Shown here in pieces: positions 8,901 through 15,963 of a DNA stretch of 17,306 nucleotides (position 1 is its first letter; every line of letters begins with the position of its first letter). This stretch comes from an uncultured Sphingomonadaceae bacterium (GTDB lineage: Bacteria > Pseudomonadota > Alphaproteobacteria > Sphingomonadales > Sphingomonadaceae): NCBI GenBank assembly GCA_946480515.1, contig CAMLKX010000011.1:1-17306 (forward strand), given 5' to 3'. A program made the position numbers and the translations under genes. Below the pieces are notes generated by a model, which did not search any database, was not told the DNA's origin, and was given only the letters and a program-made list of their open reading frames with translations.

Positions 8901-9422
8901 GAAGACGCGATCTTGGAGCAGAAGGCCGGCGGCGAGCATCGGCGCGAAGAATTCGCGCCTCAGATCAGCGTCGAGGCCCCAATTCTCATCCCGGAACCGT
9001 ATGTGCCGGACTTGGACCTCCGCATGGGCCTTTATCGCCGGCTTGGAGAGATCGAGGACCGCGAGGGCGTCGATCAATTTGCCGCGGAGCTGATTGACCG
9101 GTTCGGCCCCTTACCGGAGGAAACCGGCAATCTCCTGCAAGTGGTCGAGATCAAGATCAATTGCCGGCAGGCCTGCGTCGCGAAGATGGACGTCGGCGCG
9201 AAGGGCGCCGTCGTCACCTTTATCGACAGCGGCTTTCCGGACCTGCCGGGCCTGCTCGCCTATGTCGATCGGCTGAAAGGCACGGCCAAGCTTCGGCCGG
9301 ACAGCAAGCTCGTCATCAGCCGCTCTTGGCCGACCGCGGAAGCCCGCCTGAACGGCGCGGTGCAGCTGTCACGCGGGCTTGCGCGAGTCACTGCGGCGGC
9401 GGTCAGCGCCAAAGCGGCGTGA
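5937..9422 (+). CDS. mfd: Transcription-repair coupling factor Mfd
   Basis: Mfd pushes RNA polymerase stalled at DNA lesions off the template and recruits UvrA for nucleotide excision repair. At 1161 residues it is full length. The order is a UvrB-like N-terminal module (about 1-350), an RNA-polymerase interaction domain starting near 489 (GDLVVHADHGIGRYEGLE), and the superfamily 2 translocase with GDVGFGKT at 637-644 (Lys 643), DEEQHFGV from 738, [15 protein letters not shown], and [20 protein letters not shown]. The TRG element (LASHDLDIRGAGNLLGDEQSG) and a C-terminal regulatory domain (EPYVPDLDLRMGLYRRLGEIE onward, quoted in part: LRMGLYRRLGEIE) follow. The start is GTG at 5937, 15 bp after sdhE; no ATG gives the conserved N-terminus and only a weak ribosome site precedes it. 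The stop at 9420-9422 is 4 bp from the stop of the convergent EAL gene. Confidence 0.96.
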   Translation: MNDLNTILTAQSALTLASVPPGFVPSLAADLARAAHARGKGSRLVVVVPDDAALRALADTAPVFAPEIEVITLPAWDCLPYDRSSPSLRIMADRLSALRRLQAKREKPQLLVVAANAATQRFLTPFRIRQLTRRLAPGERIDRDELVALLGQNGYARTDAVHDSGEYAVRGSLLDLYPAGEESAIRLDFFGDEIETMRRFDPSDQRTTGTADAFTLMPASEALLDGESIKRFRARYREKFGAAATNDPLYQAVSDGRRMAGMEHWLPLFEDRMATLFDHLDENDVIIRDPGSDGAIASRHEAIADYYANRERSLSADPGSYRPLNPDQLYLSQEEWSGLASERTIHQLSPFPEPDSTKVINFAVEAPRDFAPERAQNANVYEAVVEHVGKLRKSGRKVILASYSAGARERLGGLLADHGLKQIRQADSWQQALGTSGAAVQIVLPLDHGFTTPEVAVLTEQDMLGDRLIRRRRRKKGADAFLAELSTLSPGDLVVHADHGIGRYEGLESVQVGSAPHDCVALEYAGGSRLFVPVENIDVLTRYGNESEGVTLDRLGGEAWQKRKARMKERIREIAGELIKTAAVRATRAGRVAEPDSSYPAMIDRFPYEETDDQDRAIEDVLGDLGAGRPMDRLVCGDVGFGKTEVALRAAFVAAMSGQQVALICPTTLLARQHYANFTDRLRGFPIEIGRLSRLVPAAEAKKVKEGLERGTVDIVIGTHALLAKSVKFKTLGLVIVDEEQHFGVTHKERLKTLRSDVHVLTLTATPIPRTLQMAMSGLRELSVIQTPPVDRLAVRTYVSPWDPVVIREALLREHYRGGQSFFVVPRVADLPEIEEWLREEVPEVKVVTAHGQMAPTEVEERMSAFYDRKYDVLLSTTIVESGLDIPSANTLIIHRADRFGLAQLYQLRGRVGRSKTRAYAYLTTPADRQITEAAQKRLQVLANLDSLGAGFQLASHDLDIRGAGNLLGDEQSGHIKEVGFELYQAMLEDAILEQKAGGEHRREEFAPQISVEAPILIPEPYVPDLDLRMGLYRRLGEIEDREGVDQFAAELIDRFGPLPEETGNLLQVVEIKINCRQACVAKMDVGAKGAVVTFIDSGFPDLPGLLAYVDRLKGTAKLRPDSKLVISRSWPTAEARLNGAVQLSRGLARVTAAAVSAKAA

Positions 9423-9426
9423 CGGC

Positions 9427-10245
9427 TTAGGCGAACGACGCGGCGACGAAGCGGGAGAGCGCCCGGTCGTCCAACGCGCCGGCACCCAGGAAGCCCTGAT
9501 AAAGGTCGCAACCCCATTCCGCCAGGAGTGCCAATTGTGCAGTCGTTTCAACGCCTTCGACGACGACCTTGAGCTCAAGCTCCTTCGCCAGCCGGATCAT
9601 CGCCCGTACGACAATCTGGTCGCGTTTCCCGCCGACCAGATCGGCGATGAGGCCTTGGTCGATCTTGAGCGTGTCGATCGGAAGTGAAGTCAGATAAGCC
9701 AGGCTGGAATAGCCGCTGCCGAAATCGTCAACGGCGATCCGGACTCCGGCCTTACGGAGTTTGCCGAGGCATTCCGCAGCTTTGGCTGGATCCGCCAGCA
9801 GGCTGGATTCCGTGATTTCCACTGTCAGGCGGTTCGGATCGATCCCTGAGGACTCGATTTCGGCCAGCAGCCACTCGCCGTAGCCGCTCCTGCAAATGTC
9901 TTCCGGGAGCAGGTTGATCGACAGGTTCAGTCCAGCGAGAGCGCCGCCCCACCTTCCTGCCTTGCGCAGTGCGCGCCGCTGGACTTGCCGGGACAGGCGC
10001 TCGGACAAATTGCTTGCGGCCGCTCGCTTGAACAAGTCAGTCGCGGAAGCCGCTCCCGACCAACGCGCCAGTGCTTCGGCGCCGACCACTTGCCCGGTCG
10101 CCAAGGCGATCTGAGGCTGGAAGCTGATCCCAATGCGATCATTGTCGATCGCATTCGCCAGGGGCTCGTCGAGGCGCGGAATTGGCGGCGAAGCCAGCAA
10201 ATCAGAAGCACGCTTGCGTTTCGTACCGTCGAGGAGCGTCGTCAT
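9427..10245 (-). CDS. Stand-alone EAL-domain cyclic-di-GMP phosphodiesterase
   Basis: EAL domains hydrolyse cyclic di-GMP to pGpG. This 272-residue protein is essentially one EAL domain with a short basic N-terminal tail (GTKRKRASDLL) and no PAS, REC, GGDEF, HAMP or membrane segment. The residues needed for metal and substrate binding are present: EAL at 57-59 within GAEALARW, Asn 107 (NLSINL), Glu 143 (VEITES), Asp 173 and Asp 174 (DDFGSGYSSLAYL), Lys 194 (LKIDQGLI), Glu 230 (VVEGVET) and Gln 250 (YQGFLGAG). It is therefore probably an active enzyme. The end of the domain is slightly degenerate, with GFLGAGAL where many members have a proline. The ATG at 10245 has no clear ribosome site. The gene ends 4 bp from mfd and is divergent from nadK. 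What signal controls it cannot be read here. Confidence 0.9.
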   Translation of the reverse strand: MTTLLDGTKRKRASDLLASPPIPRLDEPLANAIDNDRIGISFQPQIALATGQVVGAEALARWSGAASATDLFKRAAASNLSERLSRQVQRRALRKAGRWGGALAGLNLSINLLPEDICRSGYGEWLLAEIESSGIDPNRLTVEITESSLLADPAKAAECLGKLRKAGVRIAVDDFGSGYSSLAYLTSLPIDTLKIDQGLIADLVGGKRDQIVVRAMIRLAKELELKVVVEGVETTAQLALLAEWGCDLYQGFLGAGALDDRALSRFVAASFA

Positions 10246-10349
10246 CCCGGTGGCTTACGCCCGCTATGTTCGTACTGCCACGGGCTGGTTCGTCCATGAT
10301 CCACTTCAGGACAGTGGCGCTGCGCGGCGAAAGCCTTATTCTGGCACTG

Positions 10350-11168
10350 ATGGCAGAGCGAATTTCCCTAACTGGCGCTGGTGAAGCCGAAGACCTCGCG
10401 GCCCAGGGTATCGGGCTGGTTTCCTCAGGTACCGATCAAGCGAGCCAAGCAGAGACATTGCTGCGCGGATGTTATCGCTGGGCGAGCGCCGAAGAGGCAT
10501 CGATTCTCGTCGCACTCGGCGGCGACGGCTATCTGCTCCAGATCCTGCACGAAATGATGAACGCCGGACGTGCAATCCCGGTGTTCGGAATGAACCTCGG
10601 TACGGTCGGTTTCCTCATGAACGACTGGCATTCCGAAGGATTGGGAGAGCGCGTCCGCAAGGCGAAGCACATCCGCGTGACGCCCCTGATGATGACCGTG
10701 ACCTGCCTCAATGGAGAGACTCGCCGTCATTCCGCGATCAATGAGATTTCGCTGCTCAGGGAGACCCGCCAGACCGCGAAGATAGAAGTGTCGGTGAACG
10801 GCCGCGTGGCGATGCCCGAGCTTGTCGCGGATGGCGTGCTGGTTGCAACCCCTGCGGGGTCGACCGCCTACAACTTCTCCGCGCGCGGACCGATCCTGCC
10901 ACTGGCCGCCCGGTTGCTGGCGCTGACCCCGATCAGCCCCTTCCGTCCGCGGCGCTGGTCAGGTGCAATCCTGCCGGATGACACCGTTGTGCGCTTCCGC
11001 ATCCTGGAACCGGAAAAGCGGCGGGTCTCGGCCGTGGCCGATCAGATCGAGATTCGTGACGTGCACACGGTCACCGTCGCTCTCGATCGTTCAACCGAGC
11101 TGACCCTGTTGTTCGATCCGGAGCATGCTCTCGATGAGCGCATCGCGATGGAGCAGTTCGCCATTTAG
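10350..11168 (+). CDS. nadK: NAD kinase
   Basis: NadK phosphorylates NAD to NADP, the only route to NADP in the cell. From the ATG at 10350 the protein is 272 residues. It shows ILVALGGDGYLLQ with the GGDG motif at 57-60 (catalytic Asp 59), FGMNLGTVGFLMN, the NE pair (INEISLLRE) at about 131-132, and DGVLVATPAGSTAY with TPAGSTAY at 167-174, followed by the beta-sandwich C-terminal part. The start is uncertain: ATG at 10296 would give 290 residues, and neither has a Shine-Dalgarno sequence. An in-frame ATG at 10182 lies inside the divergent EAL gene and gives an unlike-family extension, so I reject it. Even from 10350 about 20 residues (MAERISLTGAGEAEDLAAQG) precede the usual beginning at IGLVSSG. 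The stop is 74 bp before tRNA-Asn. Confidence 0.92.
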   Translation: MAERISLTGAGEAEDLAAQGIGLVSSGTDQASQAETLLRGCYRWASAEEASILVALGGDGYLLQILHEMMNAGRAIPVFGMNLGTVGFLMNDWHSEGLGERVRKAKHIRVTPLMMTVTCLNGETRRHSAINEISLLRETRQTAKIEVSVNGRVAMPELVADGVLVATPAGSTAYNFSARGPILPLAARLLALTPISPFRPRRWSGAILPDDTVVRFRILEPEKRRVSAVADQIEIRDVHTVTVALDRSTELTLLFDPEHALDERIAMEQFAI

Positions 11169-11188
11169 CGTGGGTTAGCGCTCCGCGC

Positions 11189-11217
11189 TTGCATGCCAGC
11201 AAACGCCGTTGCTATAG
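11189..11217 (+). promoter_or_regulatory. Promoter of tRNA-Asn
   Basis: TTGCAT (11189-11194) and CTATAG (11212-11217) are separated by exactly 17 nt and lie 25 bp before the mature tRNA 5' end, as expected for a stable-RNA promoter with a short leader removed by RNase P. A small hairpin, AGCGC/GCGCT at 11177-11189, touches the -35 box and could mark the end of the nadK transcript, but it lacks a T-run. Confidence 0.6.
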
Positions 11218-11242
11218 GCGCGCCACCGGCCAGCCAGCCTGT

Positions 11243-11317
11243 TCCCCGATAGCTCAGCGGTAGAGCAATCGACTGTTAATCGATCGGTCGTAGGTTCGAA
11301 TCCTACTCGGGGAGCCA
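11243..11317 (+). tRNA. tRNA-Asn (GTT)
   Basis: The sequence folds as a standard cloverleaf of 75 nt with encoded CCA. Acceptor TCCCCGA (11243-11249) pairs with TCGGGGA (11307-11313), the discriminator is G, and CCA is at 11315-11317. The D-arm is GCTC/GAGC. The anticodon stem is ATCGA/TCGAT around loop CTGTTAA with anticodon GTT at 11275-11277, reading AAC and AAT (asparagine). The T-arm is GTAGG/CCTAC around TTCGAAT. No intron or integrated element is seen at its 3' end; an exported hydrolase gene starts 100 bp downstream. Confidence 0.98.
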
Positions 11318-11345
11318 CTCCTTCCAAGCATTTGTGCGCGAGGGA

Positions 11346-11369
11346 CGTCGACCTGTATCGACGCGTCGA
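11346..11369 (+). repeat. CGTCGA inverted-repeat cluster downstream of tRNA-Asn
   Basis: CGTCGA (11346-11351), TCGACG (11358-11363) and again CGTCGA (11364-11369) can form alternative 6-bp stems, and 11359-11368 is a 10-bp palindrome. It lies between the tRNA 3' end and the hydrolase ribosome site. It might help end the tRNA transcript or be an operator for the hydrolase gene. There is no T-run directly after it, so I do not call a terminator. Confidence 0.3.
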
Positions 11370-11417
11370 GCGCTGCGGTTTACCTCCCTTGTTCGGCAAC
11401 TGAACGGAGGGGATGAA

Positions 11418-12353
11418 ATGGCCAACCGTTGGACCACGATCGTGCTTGGGACGGTACTGCTCAGCGCTCCGGCGCTTGCGCAGCCGCGGCCCGCAGCCGT
11501 GTCTGCCTTGACCGGGCAACGCATCGCACCGGTGCCCGATGCTGACGCGATCCCTCTCTATCCTGGAATGGGGGCGGGCAGCCTCATCGAGCGCTGGTCG
11601 CGGTTCCTCGATGGGCAGCGGGTGGTTCGCAACGTCACCCGGCCAACCCTGACTCCGATCCTCCCAGAACCCGCCAAGGCAACCGGCGCCGCAGTCGTCA
11701 TCATCCCCGGCGGAGGGTTCCAATTCGTCGCGATGGACAATGAGGGCTGGCCGGTTGGCCGATGGCTCGCCGAGCGCGGGATCGCGGCGTTCGTTTTGAA
11801 ATACCGGACGAACGAGACTCCGGACGATGAGCGGGCATGGGCGGCGCAGATGGTCGCCATGTTTTCGCGCGCTGGCCGGGACGATGGAAGCGGCCCGGCA
11901 ATTCGCGAGCCGCGCGCGACCGAGGACGCACTCGCCGCGATGCGCATGGTTCGCGCAAGGGCATCCGAATGGAGGGTTGATCCGGCGCGGGTTGGCGTTC
12001 TCGGCTTCTCGGCTGGAGCGATGACGGCATTGAACCTGGCAAATGCGGCGGATGAAACAACCCGCCCCGCGTTCCTTGGGTACGTCTATGGTCCGATGAA
12101 AGCGACCAACGTTCCCCCGCAAGCGCCACCGATGTTTGCCGCACTGGCGATTGATGACCCTTTGTTCGGGCGGCAGGGCTTTGGGATCGTCGAGTCATGG
12201 CGCCAGGCGCGCCGTCCGGTCGAGCTTCACGTCTATCAGAAGGGCGGTCATGGCTATGGCGGAAAGGGCAAGCCCAACACGACCACCACGGCAATGATGG
12301 ATCAGTTCGCGCTGTGGCTGGCCAGCAATGGCTGGCTTGGGAAGGCTCGCTAG
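11418..12353 (+). CDS. Exported alpha/beta hydrolase (esterase/lipase, BD-FAE / acetylxylan esterase-like)
   Basis: The 311-residue protein begins with a signal peptide (MANRWTTIVLGTVLLSAPALA, cleavage likely before Gln 22), so it acts in the periplasm or outside. The mature part is an alpha/beta hydrolase: PGGGF at 97-101 forms the oxyanion-hole region, GFSAG at 196-200 holds the nucleophile Ser 198, the acid is Asp 246 or 247 in ALAIDDPLFG, and His 278 is in KGGHGYGG. The pattern resembles esterases often annotated as xylanase- or acetylxylan-esterase-like; the substrate, probably an acetylated or feruloylated sugar, is inferred. The start is fixed by a perfect GGAGG at 11406-11410, 7 nt before ATG; an upstream in-frame codon at 11334 would bury the signal peptide. 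It stands alone between tRNA-Asn and the PilZ gene. Confidence 0.88.
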   Translation: MANRWTTIVLGTVLLSAPALAQPRPAAVSALTGQRIAPVPDADAIPLYPGMGAGSLIERWSRFLDGQRVVRNVTRPTLTPILPEPAKATGAAVVIIPGGGFQFVAMDNEGWPVGRWLAERGIAAFVLKYRTNETPDDERAWAAQMVAMFSRAGRDDGSGPAIREPRATEDALAAMRMVRARASEWRVDPARVGVLGFSAGAMTALNLANAADETTRPAFLGYVYGPMKATNVPPQAPPMFAALAIDDPLFGRQGFGIVESWRQARRPVELHVYQKGGHGYGGKGKPNTTTTAMMDQFALWLASNGWLGKAR

Positions 12354-12449
12354 AACCCATCCGCGCGTTGATACATCCGAAATGGAGTAGAGGCTCACAC
12401 CCCCGCAAGTCCTCTCCGCTATCCGGAAGCATCATTGAGGGGCACGGCG

Positions 12450-13121
12450 ATGCAGAAGATTGGGGTTCAGGAACGGGTGAGTGACGCGCGGGAAGCGCCG
12501 CGCAGCAACATGTTCCTTGCTGCCATGCTTCATTGGCGCGCCGAGCGGTCGCCGGTGAAGGTCAGAAACATGTCGCATCATGGTGCGATGATCGAAGGCG
12601 GGCTCATCCCCCCGTGCGGCTCTGAGGTGTCACTGGTTCGCGGGAGTCTTGTGCTCACTGCACGTGTGATCTGGATCGCTCCGAACCGCTGCGGTCTGCA
12701 ATCGCGGTCGACGATCGATGTTGGTGAGTGGATGAATCCACCCGGCAATTGTGCGCAACAGCGGGTGGACGAGATTGTCCACATCGCCAAAGCAGGCGCA
12801 GTTCCCATTCCGGTCAGCCGTTTTGCTCCCGGTCGGCTGGTCGATCATCCAAGGCCTAGCCTGAGCACGCAAATCATCGGCGACCTAAGTGTCGTCGCTC
12901 ACCTGATCGATGACCTGGGGGAGGATCTGGTCAGCGAGCCTTCAACACTGGCGATGCACGCAACCAAGCTTCAAAACCTGGACCTCGCCACGCAAATGCT
13001 TGCTGCTCTGTGCGAGGAGCTGAGTGCCGCAGGGGGTCCTGAGGATCGTCAGCTGGCGAGGCTCGAGGAGATCCGGAAAAGCTGCGCAGAGGCGTTGCGG
13101 CCTCCGCGAATCACCGCATAG
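12450..13121 (+). CDS. PilZ-domain protein (probable c-di-GMP receptor) with long C-terminal region
   Basis: This 223-residue cytoplasmic protein has an N-terminal PilZ domain, the usual c-di-GMP-binding module. The two binding motifs are present: RxxxR at 14-18 (REAPR) and (D/N)xSxxG at 40-45 (NMSHHG), followed by the beta-barrel strands (SEVSLVRGSLVLTARVIWI, then NRCGLQS). The domain ends near residue 90. The remaining 130 or so residues are not recognised; the last part (LATQMLAALCEELSAAGG to RLEEIRKSCAEAL) looks helical and could be an output or dimerisation region. The ATG at 12450 is supported by GAGGGG at 12437-12442, 7 nt upstream; an upstream TTG at 12435 is unlikely. The 96-bp gap before it shows no clear promoter to me. 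The gene converges on secA 19 bp downstream. Confidence 0.82.
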   Translation: MQKIGVQERVSDAREAPRSNMFLAAMLHWRAERSPVKVRNMSHHGAMIEGGLIPPCGSEVSLVRGSLVLTARVIWIAPNRCGLQSRSTIDVGEWMNPPGNCAQQRVDEIVHIAKAGAVPIPVSRFAPGRLVDHPRPSLSTQIIGDLSVVAHLIDDLGEDLVSEPSTLAMHATKLQNLDLATQMLAALCEELSAAGGPEDRQLARLEEIRKSCAEALRPPRITA

Positions 13122-13138
13122 TCGGTCATCAGCTAGCG

Positions 13139-13155
13139 GGTCAGGCGACCTGACC
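13139..13155. terminator. Hairpin at the convergent PilZ gene/secA junction
   Basis: GGTCAGG (13139-13145) and CCTGACC (13149-13155) form a perfect 7-bp stem with a CGA loop. The stem covers the secA stop codon (13141-13143) and its last codons and lies 18 bp past the PilZ gene stop. Neither strand has a U-tract after it, so it may protect 3' ends or slow polymerase rather than act as a classical intrinsic terminator. Confidence 0.35.
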
Positions 13156-15852
13156 GTGACAATGCTTGTACTTCAGGCCTGAGCCGCAGGGGCATGGCGA
13201 GTTTCGGTTCGACGGCGGGGTGATCGTGTCTCCGGCCGCCGCTGCGCGCGCCGCCGCAACTGCCCCGGGCGGCGCCATCACCGTCGTGCCCTGATCCCAG
13301 TCAGCCGTATTGTCGTCCCCGGAGAGCGGATCGATATGCGAAGTCACGAACGAGGGGAGCGGCGGTAGTTCCGGCTCGGCAAATTGAATTTGCGCGTGTG
13401 AAAGGATGCGGGTCACATCCTCGCGAATCGAGACCAACAGACGCTCGAACAGCAGGAACGCTTCCTGCTTATATTCATCGATCGGCTTCTTTTGCGCGTA
13501 GGATCGGAGGTGGATCACTGCTCTCAATGCGTCGAGCGTCGCCAGATGCTCTTTCCAGAAATGATCGAGCGTCTGAAGCAGGATATTCTTTTCGATGTCG
13601 ATCCAGCGCTCGGGATCAACGCCTTCGATCTTCTCCGCCATGGCGGTATCAGACAACGCCTGGATCCGTTCGATCAACAGGTCCTGCTCGACCGCCTCTT
13701 CCTGGAGCCATTCGTCGAACGGAGGCTGAAGACCGAGGATCGAGTCGATGCTCTCCTTCAACCCATCGACGTCCCACTGCTCGGGATAAGTGCCCGGCGG
13801 GCAATGCGTGGCAACGAGGGACGCAACCGTTTCGGCCCGCATGTCGACCACGACATCGCTGACCGTTTCGGCATCCATGATGTCGGCACGCTGCTCGTAG
13901 ATGACTTTGCGCTGGTCGTTCATCACGTCGTCATATTCGACGACCTGCTTGCGGATGTCGTAGTTGCGCGCTTCGACCTTCTTCTGCGCAGTCTCGATCG
14001 CCTTCGAGATCCATGGGCTGACGATCGCTTCGCCATCGGCCAGATTCTTGTTCATCAGCCGCGCAAACATCGTCTGCGGTCCGAAAATCCGCAGCAGATC
14101 GTCGTCGAGGCTGAGATAGAATCGGGACAGCCCCGGATCGCCCTGCCGCCCGGAACGGCCACGCAGCTGATTGTCGATCCGCCGGCTTTCATGGCGCTCG
14201 GTGCCGAGCACGAACAACCCACCCGCGTCGAGCACCCGCCGCTTCTCGTCCGCGATTTCGGCCTTGATCCGCTCTAGCCCCTCGGCCTTGTCTGCTTCGG
14301 GAACCTCTGCAAGCTCGTCCTCCATCCGGAACTCAAGATTGCCGCCGAGCTGGATGTCGGTGCCGCGCCCCGCCATGTTGGTCGCGATGGTCACGGCGCC
14401 AAGCCGGCCCGCCTGCGCCACGATGTGAGCCTCGCTCTCGTGAAAGCGGGCGTTCAGAACCGAGTGCTTGATGTTCTCACGCGTGAGATATTCGGACAGC
14501 AGCTCCGACTTCTCGATCGACACGGTCCCGACCAGCACCGGCTGCCCCTTGGCCTGGCGCGCCTTGATCTCGGTAGCGATGGCGGCGAACTTGTCGGTGA
14601 TATTCTTGTAGAACTCGTCATCCTCGTCGCGGCGCTGCACGGCGACGTTGGTGGGGATCGACACCACGTTCATCTTGTAGATGTCAAAAAATTCGGGCGC
14701 TTCAGTCGCCGCGGTTCCAGTCATCCCGGAGAGCTTGGGATACATGCGGAAATAATTCTGGAAAGTGATCGAGGCGAGAGTCTGGTTCTCGGGCTCGATG
14801 GTCACCCCTTCCTTGGCCTCAACTGCCTGATGAAGGCCGTCGGACCAGCGACGCCCCTCCATCATGCGGCCGGTGAATTCGTCAATGATGACGACCTTCT
14901 CGTCCTTGACGATATAGTCGATGTCCCGCTTGAACATCGTGTTGGCTTTGAGCGCCTGGTTCAGGTGGTGAACGACCTGGGTGTTGGCGATGTCGTAGAG
15001 GTTGGCGCCTTCAATCAACCCTGCCGCCTCGAGCGCCCGCTCGGCCTTTTCGGTTCCATCCTCGGTCAGGACGACCGTCTTCTGCTTCTCGTCCTTCTCA
15101 TAGTCGCTTTCGGTGAAGCCTTTCACGATCTGATCGGCTGCGATGTAGAGATCGGACTTGTCGTCGGTCGGACCGGAAATGATCAGCGGCGTCCGCGCTT
15201 CATCGATCAGGATGGAATCGACCTCGTCAACGATCGCGTAGTTGAATGGCCGATGGACCATCTGATCACGCGAATATTTCATATTGTCGCGCAGGTAATC
15301 GAAGCCGAGCTCGTTATTGGTCGCGTAGGTGATGTCGCAATTGTAGGCCGCGCGGCGCTGCATCTCCGGCAGGTTGGGGATGATTACCCCGACGGTAAGA
15401 CCGAGGAAGCGGTAAATCTGCCCCATCCACTCGGCATCGCGGCGAGCGAGGTAGTCGTTGACAGTGACCACATGAACGCCCTTGCCGGGCAGCGCGTTGA
15501 GGTAGGTGGCGAGCGTCGCGACCAGGGTCTTGCCCTCGCCGGTACGCATCTCGGCGATTTCGCCGCGGTGGAGCGCGATCCCGCCGATCAGCTGCACGTC
15601 ATAGTGACGCTGCCCAAGCGTCCGCTTGGCCGCTTCCCGGACGGTTGCGAACGCTTCCGGCAGCAAGTCATCGAGCTTGGCCCCACTTGCCAGCCGCTGC
15701 CGGAAAATCTCGGTCTGGTTCTTCAGTTCCTCGTCGGTGAGAGCCGAGATGGCCGGCTCGAAGCCGTTGATGGAGTCGACGATCTTGCCGAGACTCCGCA
15801 CGTAGCGATCGTTGGCCGATCCGAAGATGCTCTTGGCCAGTGCGGCAAACAT
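13141..15852 (-). CDS. secA: Preprotein translocase ATPase SecA
   Basis: SecA drives unfolded secretory proteins through the SecYEG channel using ATP. The 903-residue protein is full length. NBD1 contains MRTGEGKT (Walker A, about 102-108) and [15 protein letters not shown] (Walker B, about 209). The peptide cross-linking domain, NBD2 with [14 protein letters not shown], and [22 protein letters not shown] follow, then the helical wing and scaffold domains. The last 20 residues hold a SEC-C zinc motif with Cys 887, Cys 889, Cys 898 and His 899 ([13 protein letters not shown]), which in other species binds SecB and phospholipids. The ATG at 15852 is preceded by AAGGGA. It lies 111 bp after trxA on the same strand and has its own candidate promoter. 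It ends tail to tail with the PilZ gene. Confidence 0.98.
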   Translation of the reverse strand: MFAALAKSIFGSANDRYVRSLGKIVDSINGFEPAISALTDEELKNQTEIFRQRLASGAKLDDLLPEAFATVREAAKRTLGQRHYDVQLIGGIALHRGEIAEMRTGEGKTLVATLATYLNALPGKGVHVVTVNDYLARRDAEWMGQIYRFLGLTVGVIIPNLPEMQRRAAYNCDITYATNNELGFDYLRDNMKYSRDQMVHRPFNYAIVDEVDSILIDEARTPLIISGPTDDKSDLYIAADQIVKGFTESDYEKDEKQKTVVLTEDGTEKAERALEAAGLIEGANLYDIANTQVVHHLNQALKANTMFKRDIDYIVKDEKVVIIDEFTGRMMEGRRWSDGLHQAVEAKEGVTIEPENQTLASITFQNYFRMYPKLSGMTGTAATEAPEFFDIYKMNVVSIPTNVAVQRRDEDDEFYKNITDKFAAIATEIKARQAKGQPVLVGTVSIEKSELLSEYLTRENIKHSVLNARFHESEAHIVAQAGRLGAVTIATNMAGRGTDIQLGGNLEFRMEDELAEVPEADKAEGLERIKAEIADEKRRVLDAGGLFVLGTERHESRRIDNQLRGRSGRQGDPGLSRFYLSLDDDLLRIFGPQTMFARLMNKNLADGEAIVSPWISKAIETAQKKVEARNYDIRKQVVEYDDVMNDQRKVIYEQRADIMDAETVSDVVVDMRAETVASLVATHCPPGTYPEQWDVDGLKESIDSILGLQPPFDEWLQEEAVEQDLLIERIQALSDTAMAEKIEGVDPERWIDIEKNILLQTLDHFWKEHLATLDALRAVIHLRSYAQKKPIDEYKQEAFLLFERLLVSIREDVTRILSHAQIQFAEPELPPLPSFVTSHIDPLSGDDNTADWDQGTTVMAPPGAVAAARAAAAGDTITPPSNRNSPCPCGSGLKYKHCHGQVA

Positions 15853-15895
15853 CGTAATCCCTTGTGAACCGGACGCCGGAAGGCGGCAACGGCGA

Positions 15896-15947
15896 GCGGC
15901 CTACGCAATCGGCCCCGAATGCGCTGCGCTGTAGGCAGCCGCCCTAC
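15896..15947 (-). promoter_or_regulatory. Mutually exclusive inverted repeats in the trxA-secA leader
   Basis: Read on the minus strand, GTAGG (15947-15943), GCCTAC (15936-15931) and GTAGGC (15904-15899) occur in that order, so the middle copy can pair with either the first or the last. With the last copy the stem extends to GTAGGCCGC (15904-15896) against GCGG plus GCCTAC, with a 2-nt bulge-like interruption. A short hairpin at 15874-15885 (CGCC/GGCG, loop of 4) follows nearer the secA start. Such an arrangement could end trxA messages or tune secA read-through. This is structure by eye only. Confidence 0.3.
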
Positions 15948-15956
15948 CCTAGTCAA
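15928..15956 (-). promoter_or_regulatory. Candidate secA promoter
   Basis: On the minus strand TTGACT (15951-15956) is followed after 17 nt by TACAGC (15928-15933). The -35 box is near consensus and the -10 box is weak. The RNA would start about 70 nt before the secA ATG. The box begins only a few bases after the trxA stop, so secA could be transcribed both from here and by read-through from trxA. Confidence 0.45.
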
Positions 15957-15963
15957 TCGAGCC

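Noticed and set aside
10182..10349. ATG at 10182 as the nadK start
   Set aside because: It overlaps the divergent EAL gene and adds 56 residues unlike NAD kinases; 10350 or 10296 fits better.
11243..11417. tRNA-Asn 3' end as an integration site for a mobile element
   Set aside because: There is no repeated tRNA 3' segment, no integrase and no foreign-looking genes downstream in the window.
14425..15867. 480-codon open frame on the plus strand opposite secA
   Set aside because: It is the exact antisense of a secure secA gene; long antisense frames are expected at this GC content, it has no recognisable motif, and its composition follows from the secA codons.
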